NCBI GenBank assembly: GCA_964390465.1
Contig: CAYMIJ010000003.1
Location: 124,001-188,000 of the forward strand
Length of the DNA: 64,000 nt
Origin: JADZAI01 sp964390465
GTDB taxonomy: Bacteria > Pseudomonadota > Alphaproteobacteria > Micropepsales > Micropepsaceae
Direction of reading: 5' to 3'
Both the position numbers and the translations under genes were made by a program. Positions 57,573 to 64,000 of this stretch are shown here, piece after piece. The notes beneath the pieces were generated by a model. It had not been told where the DNA came from and did no database searches. It saw nothing but the letters and a program-made list of their open reading frames with translations. Position 1 is the stretch's first letter. Every line of letters starts with the position of its first letter.

Positions 57573-58751
57573 CTATGCCGTCGCGTTGAAGATTTCACGC
57601 CCGATCAGCATGCGGCGGATTTCGTTCGTCCCTGCGCCGATGTCATAGAGCTTGGCGTCACGCAGGATGCGGGCCGTCGGATAGTCATTGATATAGCCGT
57701 TACCGCCGAGGCACTGGATCGCCTCCAGCGCAACCTGCACCGCTGTTTCTGACGCATAAAGGATAGCGCCTGCCGCGTCCTGCCGAGTGGTCTGCCCACG
57801 GTCGCAGGCTTTTGCGACCGTATAGACATAGGATCGCGCTGCGTTGGTTTTCACATACATATCAGCCAGTTTGGCCTGCATCAGCTGGAAGCTGCCGATC
57901 GGCTGTCCGAACTGCTTGCGGTCGTGCAGATAGGGGATCACGACATCCAGCGCGGACTGCGCGAGGCCGAGACACCCTGCAGAAAGAACCGCGCGCTCAT
58001 AGTCGAGGCCGGACATCAGCACACCAACCCCTCCGCCGAGCGGCCCCATGATATGCTCTTCCGGCACCTCACAATCCTCGAACACCAGCTCGCCGGTGTC
58101 CGAACCGCGCATGCCCATCTTGTCGAGCTTGGGGGAGGCGGAAAAACCTTTCATGCCCTTTTCAATGAGAAATGCGGTGATGCCGCGCGAGCCTGCAGCC
58201 GGATCGGTCTTCGCATAGACGACCAGCGTGTCGGCAAGTGGGCCATTGGTGATCCAGAACTTGGTGCCGTTCAGCACATAATGATCGCCTTTCTTCTCGG
58301 CCTTCAGGCGCATGGAAACGACATCCGAGCCCGCCCCCGCCTCTGACATCGCCAGCGCACCGACATGTTCTCCGCTGAGAAGTTTTGGGAGGTATCTGCG
58401 TTTCTGTTCGGGTGTACCCCAACGGCGGATTTGATTGACGCACAGATTGGAATGCGCGCCATAGGAAAGCCCCACAGCGCCCGACCCGCGCGAGACTTCC
58501 TCCATCGCGATGCAATGTTCGAGATAACCGAGCCCTGCCCCGCCGTACTCTTCTTCCACCGTCACGCCCAGAAGGCCCATTTCGCCCAGTTGCGGCCATA
58601 GATCGCGCGGGAAGGTGTTGGTTTTGTCGATTTCGGCTGCGCGCGGGCTCAGATGATCGTTCACCCAGCTGCCGACTGTATCGCGCAACATGTCGGCGGT
58701 TTCGCCCAGATCGAAGTCAAGGCCACGGAAAGAATTGGGAATCACAATCAT
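57573..58751 (-). CDS. ivd: Isovaleryl-CoA dehydrogenase
   Basis: An acyl-CoA dehydrogenase of 392 residues, third step of leucine degradation (isovaleryl-CoA to 3-methylcrotonyl-CoA, FAD). The ATG at 58751 is supported by the family start and a nearby GGAG. Landmarks are AMSEAGAGSDVVSMRL (~140), WITNGPLADTLVVYAKT, and FGQPIGSFQLMQAKLAD. The catalytic Glu lies in the IVD-specific SGLDYERAVLSAG helix (~245), and the C-terminal block is YDIGAGTNEIRRMLIGRE. First gene of the unit ivd-subtilase-P450-rubredoxin. Confidence 0.92.
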   Translation of the reverse strand: MIVIPNSFRGLDFDLGETADMLRDTVGSWVNDHLSPRAAEIDKTNTFPRDLWPQLGEMGLLGVTVEEEYGGAGLGYLEHCIAMEEVSRGSGAVGLSYGAHSNLCVNQIRRWGTPEQKRRYLPKLLSGEHVGALAMSEAGAGSDVVSMRLKAEKKGDHYVLNGTKFWITNGPLADTLVVYAKTDPAAGSRGITAFLIEKGMKGFSASPKLDKMGMRGSDTGELVFEDCEVPEEHIMGPLGGGVGVLMSGLDYERAVLSAGCLGLAQSALDVVIPYLHDRKQFGQPIGSFQLMQAKLADMYVKTNAARSYVYTVAKACDRGQTTRQDAAGAILYASETAVQVALEAIQCLGGNGYINDYPTARILRDAKLYDIGAGTNEIRRMLIGREIFNATA

Positions 58752-58875
58752 TGCTCCGGTAGGCGGGTTTTCGTCTTCATAGCGTGTTTGGCACTGCGCG
58801 CGAAGCCGCATGAAATTTCTGCAAACATCGCCAATGACAGTGGTAGCCCTCGCCTGCACTAACTAAAAGCTGCCT

Positions 58876-59991
58876 ATGCCAAAGATTCACAATCCCGAAC
58901 GCGTGCTGGTGCTTCAGGGCGGCGGCGCGCTCGGCTCGTATCAGGCCGGCGTTTATGAAGGCCTGGCTACGGCCGACGAACACCCCGACTGGGTAGCCGG
59001 CATTTCCGTCGGCGCGATCAATGCGGCGCTCATCGTCGGCAATCCGCCGGAGCGCCGGATCGAACGGCTGCGGGCCTTCTGGGAACAGATCACCTCGACC
59101 GTCACCGCAGACCCGTGGTGCTTCAGCGACGGGATGCGGGCGCTGTTCAACTCGGCAAGTGCCTACTGGACGGCGGCGGTCGGCGTGCGTGGCTTTTTTA
59201 CACCACGCATTCCGCCACCCTCGTTCTATCCGCCTGGCTCGCCTGAGGCGCTTAGTGTGTATGACACCGCGCCACTGAAAAAGACGCTGCTGGAATATGC
59301 CGACTTCGACCGCATCAACGCGAAACGCGAACGGCTGAGCCTCGGTGCGGTCAACATCGTCACCGGTAATTTCGTCTATTTTGATAACACCGAGCGCCTG
59401 ATCGGGCCGGAGCATGTGATGGCTTCCGGCGCCCTGCCACCCGGCTTTCCGCCGGTGGAGATCGACGGGGAGTTCTATTGGGATGGCGGCCTCGTCTCCA
59501 ACACCCCGCTGCAATATGTGCTCGATCAGGATCACGACCACGACATGACCGTCTATCAGGTCGACCTGTTTAGCGCGCAGGGGCCGATGCCCAAGACGCT
59601 TGAAGAAGCCAGCGAACGCGAGAAGGACATTCGCTTTTCCAGCCGCACCCGCATGACCACTGACGCCAATCTGCGTCTGCGGCGGATGCGCGCCGCGTTC
59701 GGCAATCTGCTGAAGAAACTTCCGAAGTCGCTGGAGAATGATCCCGACCTCGTGGCCCTGAAGGCGGCCGCCCAGGAAAGTGCGGTGACTGTTGTGCAGC
59801 TGATCTATAAGGACAAGCCTTATGAGGGCGGCAACAAGGATTACGAGTTCTCGCGCAAGACCATGAAAGAACACTGGGCCGCGGGCCTCACCGACATCGA
59901 AATGACCATGGTCCGGCGTAGCGAGATCAAGACCAAACCCAAAGCGGGTACCCGGACGTTCGACGTGCACCGCGCTGAACAGCAGAAATAA
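58876..59991 (+). CDS. Patatin-like phospholipase with DUF3734 tail
   Basis: A 371-residue serine lipid acyl hydrolase. The oxyanion loop is GGGALGSYQAGVYEGL (~14-29), the nucleophile is in GISVGAINAA (~43-52), and the catalytic Asp in DGGLVSNTPL (~208). The C-terminal ~100 residues (SSRTRMTTDANLRLRRMRAAFG) form the DUF3734 region common in alphaproteobacterial patatins. No signal peptide. It is divergent from ivd by 124 nt and precedes the 3-hydroxybutyrate dehydrogenase by 12 nt, as often seen with PHB metabolism. Confidence 0.92.
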   Translation: MPKIHNPERVLVLQGGGALGSYQAGVYEGLATADEHPDWVAGISVGAINAALIVGNPPERRIERLRAFWEQITSTVTADPWCFSDGMRALFNSASAYWTAAVGVRGFFTPRIPPPSFYPPGSPEALSVYDTAPLKKTLLEYADFDRINAKRERLSLGAVNIVTGNFVYFDNTERLIGPEHVMASGALPPGFPPVEIDGEFYWDGGLVSNTPLQYVLDQDHDHDMTVYQVDLFSAQGPMPKTLEEASEREKDIRFSSRTRMTTDANLRLRRMRAAFGNLLKKLPKSLENDPDLVALKAAAQESAVTVVQLIYKDKPYEGGNKDYEFSRKTMKEHWAAGLTDIEMTMVRRSEIKTKPKAGTRTFDVHRAEQQK

Positions 59992-60003
59992 AGGCAAGCC
60001 ATC

Positions 60004-60789
60004 ATGTCCCTGAAAGGCAAATCCGCCATCGTCACCGGCTCGACATCCGGCATCGGGCTCGCCATCGCGCGCGCTTTTGCTGCGGAAGGCGCTGACATTG
60101 TCATCAACGGCCTGGGTGATGCGGCTGCCATCGAGGTGGAGCGCGCCGCTGTCGAAAAGGATTTCGGCGTCAGATGCGTCTATTCGCCCGCCGACATGAC
60201 GAAGTCCGACCAGATCGCCGCGATGGTGAAGCTGGCCGCTGACACCTATGGCGGCCCCGATATTCTGGTGAACAATGCAGGCATCCAGCATGTCGCGCCG
60301 ATCGAGGAGTTCCCTGTCGAGAAGTGGGATGCGATCATCGCGATCAATCTCACCGCCGCCTTTCACGCCATCCGCGCGGCTATGCCGAGCATGAAGGCAA
60401 AGAAATGGGGCCGTATCATCTCCACGGCCTCGGCCCATTCGCTGGTCGCCTCGCCCTTCAAGTCGGCCTATGTCACGGCCAAGCATGGCATTGTGGGCCT
60501 GACCAAGACGGTGGCGCTGGAAGCGGCCACCTTCGGCATCACGGCCAACTGCATCAGCCCCGGCTATGTGTGGACACCGCTGGTGGAAAAGCAGATCCCC
60601 GACACCATGAAGGCCCGCAACATGACCAAGGAGCAGGTCATCAACGACGTGCTGCTGCATGCGCAGCCGACGAAAGAATTTGTCACGGTGGAGCAGGTCG
60701 CGGCGCTCGCCGTCTTCCTGGCCAGCGACAACGCGAAGTCGATCACCGGCGCCAACATCACCATGGATGGCGGGTGGACGGCGGCCTGA
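60004..60789 (+). CDS. bdhA: D-3-hydroxybutyrate dehydrogenase
   Basis: An SDR of 261 residues that interconverts D-3-hydroxybutyrate and acetoacetate with NAD. Cofactor loop TGSTSGIG (~11-18), NNAGIQHVAPIEEFP (~90), catalytic Ser in STASAHSLVAS, YVTAKHG (Tyr and Lys, ~155), and the 3-HBDH-specific CISPGYVWTPLVEKQIP. The C-terminal SITGANITMDGGWTA is typical. It is co-transcribed with the patatin gene, and a terminator follows. Confidence 0.93.
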   Translation: MSLKGKSAIVTGSTSGIGLAIARAFAAEGADIVINGLGDAAAIEVERAAVEKDFGVRCVYSPADMTKSDQIAAMVKLAADTYGGPDILVNNAGIQHVAPIEEFPVEKWDAIIAINLTAAFHAIRAAMPSMKAKKWGRIISTASAHSLVASPFKSAYVTAKHGIVGLTKTVALEAATFGITANCISPGYVWTPLVEKQIPDTMKARNMTKEQVINDVLLHAQPTKEFVTVEQVAALAVFLASDNAKSITGANITMDGGWTAA

Positions 60790-60855
60790 CTTTCGGGCGG
60801 ACGTCGTCTTGCGATTCTGAAATTGTCAGCTTCTTCAATGGATTAGGTATTTATT

Positions 60856-60874
60856 CCTCGGTTTCGAGGTTTTT
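60856..60874 (+). terminator. Rho-independent terminator after bdhA
   Basis: A 5-bp stem CCTCG/CGAGG with a GTTT loop is followed by five T (60870-60874), about 66 bp after the bdhA stop. Confidence 0.6.
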
Positions 60875-60930
60875 GCTCCGGCATTCGTTCCTCGATTTTG
60901 AAGACATTGAGGACGGCCCGGGCTGCTGAC

Positions 60931-60939
60931 TTATCCACA
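60931..60939 (+). other. Single perfect DnaA-box sequence
   Basis: TTATCCACA occurs once, in the convergent gap between bdhA and the acyl-CoA dehydrogenase. No cluster of boxes or origin features was seen; a 9-mer is expected about 0.5 times by chance in 64 kb. Confidence 0.25.
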
Positions 60940-61058
60940 GGTTGAACCGCAATATTGGCAAAAAATCTAAAAATCCTTTTCTTCCATGTCACGCCTGCCG
61001 ATCTGATAAACCAGAGCGGTCCAACCGACACATATGGGGACAATTATCCTATATTCAA

Positions 61059-62204
61059 TCACAGCCGACCGATAATCTGCCCCGCCAGCACGTTGCGCTG
61101 GGTTTCGTTGGTGCCGGAATAGATGCTGGCGGCGCGCACGTTCAGATATTTGCGCATGATGAGCGGCCCGCCCGCGTTTGCGCCCGTGAAAGGAATGGCA
61201 CTGTCACCGGAAAGGCCAAGCGCGAAAGTCGCGACGCGCTGGTGCAGATCGGTTGCCAGCACTTTCAGCATGGAGGCGGTCGTGTCGCTGGTGGCTTGCG
61301 CGCCATCCATGAGCCGCAGTTCCAGTGCCTCCAGTGCATCAAGTTCGGCTTCCAGCTGAGCGCGTTGCATCAGAATGGCAGCATCACGAATGTCATGGGC
61401 GATCTGCACGCGCGTGGCAGCGAGCATGGCGCGCCGGACCAGTGCCGAGGTCGTATTGCTGGAGCGGGCAAAGCGCATGAGCTGGCGCGCGACGGTCCAG
61501 CCGTCATTTTCATCACCCACCCGGTTTTCAACAGGCACGCGCACATTGTCGAACAGCACTTCGTTGAACTCGTGTTCGCCGGACATTGAAATAATGGGCC
61601 GCACGGTGAGGCCGGGTGTCGGCATGTCGATCAGCAAAAAGGTGATGCCCTGTTGCGGTTTGCCGTCTGAGGAGGTGCGCACCAGCGCGAACATGCGGTT
61701 CGATTCATGGGCTCCGGTGGTCCATAGTTTCGCGCCGTTCAGCACATAATGCGTGCCATCGCGGCGGGCGTGCAGCTTCAGCGCCACCAGATCAGACCCC
61801 GCCCCGGTTTCGGAAAAACCCTGGCACCACAGGTCATCGGCATTGAGGATGGCTTGCAGATAGCGGTCGCGCTGGTCCTGTGTGCCCATGGCGATGAGCA
61901 GCGGTCCGACATTGCGGATGCCGCCCGCAAACAGGATGGGCGCCCCTGCCCGCGCACATTCGTGTTCAAAGATGAGCCGCTGACGGGTGGTCCAGCCCGC
62001 GCCGCCATGTTCCCTGGGCCAGACAGGGGCCGCCCAGCCGCGCCGGTAGAGCCGCCGGTGCCATTCGCGTGAGGCGGCGATGTCGGTGTAGACGCCCGTG
62101 GTCGCCTGCCCCGCTATCCGCAGCTCTGCCGTCAGAGCTTCGCTGATAAAAAGGCGCACCTTATCGCGGAAGATGTCGTCTTCCGAATGGTAGGAAATAT
62201 CCAT
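61059..62204 (-). CDS. Acyl-CoA dehydrogenase
   Basis: A 381-residue FAD enzyme for acyl-CoA alpha,beta-dehydrogenation. The ATG at 62204 fits the family start (MDISYHSEDDIFRDKVRLF). Landmarks are WPREHGGAGWTTRQRLIFEHECARAG (~65-90), CQGFSETGAGSDLVALKLHARR, and YVLNGAKLWTTGAHESNRM. The C-terminal end is SIYSGTNETQRNVLAGQIIGR. This is the long-chain/'ACAD10-11'-like variant common in actinobacteria and alphaproteobacteria; the substrate is not defined. It is divergent from fumC. Confidence 0.9.
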   Translation of the reverse strand: MDISYHSEDDIFRDKVRLFISEALTAELRIAGQATTGVYTDIAASREWHRRLYRRGWAAPVWPREHGGAGWTTRQRLIFEHECARAGAPILFAGGIRNVGPLLIAMGTQDQRDRYLQAILNADDLWCQGFSETGAGSDLVALKLHARRDGTHYVLNGAKLWTTGAHESNRMFALVRTSSDGKPQQGITFLLIDMPTPGLTVRPIISMSGEHEFNEVLFDNVRVPVENRVGDENDGWTVARQLMRFARSSNTTSALVRRAMLAATRVQIAHDIRDAAILMQRAQLEAELDALEALELRLMDGAQATSDTTASMLKVLATDLHQRVATFALGLSGDSAIPFTGANAGGPLIMRKYLNVRAASIYSGTNETQRNVLAGQIIGRL

Positions 62205-62313
62205 GCTTTCACACTGACCATGGGGTGCCCAGCCGCCTTGATCTGTCGCAAGTCGCATGACATCGCCGCCCGGCTGGCTTAATCACAGGGCGATTGAATC
62301 ACACGAGGGCATG

Positions 62314-63705
62314 ATGGCCAAAACCCGCACCGAAACCGACACATTCGGACCCATCGAGGTCGATGCCAGCCGTTACTGGGGGGCACAGTCGCAGCGTTCC
62401 ATCGGCAATTTCAAGATCGGCTGGGAGAAGCAGCCGCGTCCGGTGATCCGCGCGCTCGGCATCATCAAGCAGGCGGCGGCTGAAACCAACGCATCGCTGG
62501 GCAAGCTCGACAAGAAGCTGGCGAAAGTCATCACCGCCGCCGCACAGGAAGTCATCAGCGGCAAGCTCGATGAACATTTCCCGCTGGTCGTGTGGCAGAC
62601 CGGTTCGGGCACGCAGTCGAACATGAATGCCAACGAGGTGATTTCAAACCGCGCCATCGAGATGATGGGCGGTGTGATGGGTTCCAAGAAACCTGTACAC
62701 CCGAACGATCATGTGAACATGAGCCAGTCGTCCAACGACACCTACCCCACCGCCATGCATATCGCGGCGGCTGAGCAGGTGACACACGACCTGCTGCCTG
62801 CCCTGCGTCATCTGCACAAGGCGCTGGCCGCGAAGGCGAAGTCGTGGGCGAAGATCATCAAGATCGGGCGCACCCATACGCAGGATGCAACGCCGCTGAC
62901 GCTCGGACAGGAGTTCGGCGGCTATGCACAGCAGATCGGCAATGGCATCAAGCGTATCGAGATGACTTTGCCCATGCTGATGGAGTTGGCGCAGGGCGGC
63001 ACAGCCGTCGGCACCGGCCTCAACGCACCCATCGGTTTTGCCGAAGGCGTGGCGGAGCGCATCGCCAAGATCACCGGCCTGAAGTTCACCTCGGCCCCCA
63101 ACAAGTTCGAGGCGCTCGCCGCGCACGATGCGATGGTGTTCACGCATGGCGCGATCAACACCGTGGCCGCATCGCTGTTCAAGATCGCCAACGATATCCG
63201 GTTCCTGGGTTCAGGACCGCGTTCGGGTCTTGGCGAATTGAGCCTGCCGGAAAACGAGCCGGGCTCGTCGATCATGCCGGGCAAAGTGAACCCGACCCAG
63301 TGCGAGGCGCTGACCATGGTGTGCGCGCAGGTCTTCGGCAATCACACCACCATGACAGTGGCAGGCGCTTCGGGCCATTTTGAACTCAACGTCTTCAACC
63401 CGGTGATGGCCTATAACTTCCTGCAATCGGTGCGTCTGATGGCCGATGCAGCGGTGAGCTTCACCGACCATTGTGTCGTGGGCATCGAGCCACGGCTCGA
63501 CAACATCAAGCGCGGGCTGGACAACTCGCTGATGCTGGTGACCGCGCTGAATGGAAAACTGGGCTATGACGCCTGTGCCAAGATCGCCAAGACCGCGCAC
63601 AAGAACGGCACCACCCTGCGACAGGAAGCCGTCGGCGGTGGCTATCTGACTGATGCCGAGTTCGACAAGGCGGTCGACCCGAGCAAGATGATCGGGCCGG
63701 GTTGA
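62314..63705 (+). CDS. fumC: Fumarase class II
   Basis: FumC hydrates fumarate to L-malate in the TCA cycle, oxygen-stable and cluster-free. The 463-residue protein begins at one of two adjacent ATGs (62311 or 62314) behind GAGGG. Landmarks are VDASRYWGAQSQRSIGNF, GSGTQSNMNANEV (~100), HPNDHVNMSQSSNDT (~130-145), GRTHTQDATPLTLGQEF and the flexible signature loop GSSIMPGKVNPTQCEA (~317-332, catalytic Ser in it). Full length. Confidence 0.96.
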   Translation: MAKTRTETDTFGPIEVDASRYWGAQSQRSIGNFKIGWEKQPRPVIRALGIIKQAAAETNASLGKLDKKLAKVITAAAQEVISGKLDEHFPLVVWQTGSGTQSNMNANEVISNRAIEMMGGVMGSKKPVHPNDHVNMSQSSNDTYPTAMHIAAAEQVTHDLLPALRHLHKALAAKAKSWAKIIKIGRTHTQDATPLTLGQEFGGYAQQIGNGIKRIEMTLPMLMELAQGGTAVGTGLNAPIGFAEGVAERIAKITGLKFTSAPNKFEALAAHDAMVFTHGAINTVAASLFKIANDIRFLGSGPRSGLGELSLPENEPGSSIMPGKVNPTQCEALTMVCAQVFGNHTTMTVAGASGHFELNVFNPVMAYNFLQSVRLMADAAVSFTDHCVVGIEPRLDNIKRGLDNSLMLVTALNGKLGYDACAKIAKTAHKNGTTLRQEAVGGGYLTDAEFDKAVDPSKMIGPG

Positions 63706-63708
63706 GGC

Positions 63709-64000
63709 GTGGGGGACGACGACGCTTCCGATCATCCGGCCATCTATCGCGGCCACACGCGGACGCCGCTGTTTCAGGCCTATCGTCCGCTGGCGCGTCA
63801 TGGCGGGATGCTGGAAACACCGCGCGGCTCCATGGAGGTCGCGCGCGACATCTATGAAATCGGCGAGGTTGCAGCCGTCATTCCCTATGATCCGCAGCGT
63901 GACCTTCTGGTGCTGCAGCGCCAGTTCCGCCTCGCGTCCCACACGCTGGGCGAGAATGCCATCATGGTGGAACTGGCGGCCGGCCTAGTCGAGCTGGGCG
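63709..64000 (+). CDS. NUDIX hydrolase, ADP-ribose pyrophosphatase-like (partial)
   Basis: The frame runs from a GTG 3 nt after the fumC stop to the window edge (97 codons). It reads LARHGGMLETPRGSMEVARD, then IGEVAAVIPYDPQRDLLVLQ, then QFRLASHTLGENAIMVELAAGLVELG. VLQ-QFR and ELAAGLVE are the NUDIX beginnings of ADP-ribose/ADP-sugar pyrophosphatases (NudF type); the catalytic GX5EX7REUXEEXGU box itself lies beyond the edge. The GTG start is likely but another downstream start is possible. Confidence 0.75.
   Translation, partial: MGDDDASDHPAIYRGHTRTPLFQAYRPLARHGGMLETPRGSMEVARDIYEIGEVAAVIPYDPQRDLLVLQRQFRLASHTLGENAIMVELAAGLVELG

Noticed and set aside
58777..60660. 627-codon open frame on the minus strand
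   Set aside because: It is antisense to the patatin and bdhA genes, both of which have clear catalytic motifs; the long frame is a GC artefact.
60931..60939. Perfect DnaA box as a sign of a replication origin
   Set aside because: Only one box was seen, in a convergent gap, without AT-rich unwinding element, dnaA, or parAB nearby; chance occurrence is likely.

Overview
The window looks like a chromosomal segment of an alphaproteobacterium. Coding DNA is high in GC. The regulator-led SUF iron-sulfur operon and the aapJQMP general L-amino-acid ABC transporter are organised as in that class, and one candidate SOS box has the alphaproteobacterial GAAC-N7-GAAC form. I cannot name a genus. Apart from one stretch (about 24.2-28.3 kb) the window is densely packed, ordinary chromosome. 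I saw no transposase, integrase, CRISPR array or rRNA.

Layout. 1-4.9 kb: a partial secreted protein with a tyrosine-rich tail running off the left edge, thiG, a periplasmic GIN-domain protein, and two SleB-type cell-wall hydrolases around an SDR. 5.2-12.3 kb: ppdK, topA, a lipoprotein cytochrome c, a small Cys-rich protein and an alpha/beta hydrolase. 12.4-19.5 kb: an uninterrupted SUF operon (IscR-like regulator, NifS-like desulfurase, sufB, C, D, S, T, A). 19.5-24.2 kb: ricin-lectin protein, bpt, motB, and a flavin reductase/dehydrogenase/TetR operon. 24.2-28.3 kb: AT-rich graveyard of Rhs C-terminal cassettes, with decayed GC-rich Rhs core pieces alternating with AT-rich toxin tips and apparent immunity genes. 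28.4-32.4 kb: a membrane-anchored TonB-like protein followed by four exported proteins made almost wholly of TonB C-terminal domains (11 domain copies in five genes). 32.4-38.6 kb: FMN reductase, an unknown gene pair behind a LexA-like box, a histidine phosphatase, acetyltransferases, photolyase and a sulfurtransferase. 38.6-42.7 kb: aapJQMP. 42.8-51.5 kb: metC-like lyase, a 59-residue membrane protein, a lactone oxidase, tRNA-Arg(TCT), an alpha-hydroxy-acid dehydrogenase, an acyl-CoA carboxylase subunit, a PAP2 phosphatase and a thiolase. 51.8-55.0 kb: alpha-carbonic anhydrase with a His/Asp/Lys-rich extension, then a CMD/SDR pair and a K+ channel. 55.0-58.8 kb: a tight unit of isovaleryl-CoA dehydrogenase, leaderless subtilase, P450 and rubredoxin. 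58.9-64 kb: patatin, 3-hydroxybutyrate dehydrogenase, acyl-CoA dehydrogenase, fumC and a partial NUDIX gene.

How the genes fit together. The housekeeping parts point to aerobic growth on amino acids and acyl-CoAs: Aap uptake, leucine and acyl-CoA oxidation, ketone-body metabolism, fumarase and PPDK, supported by the SUF operon. The two most unusual segments are adjacent: the Rhs toxin/immunity graveyard and the TonB-domain array. Two genes of the array share an almost identical 64-bp start region and an inverted repeat around their ribosome-binding sites, which suggests expansion by local duplication.
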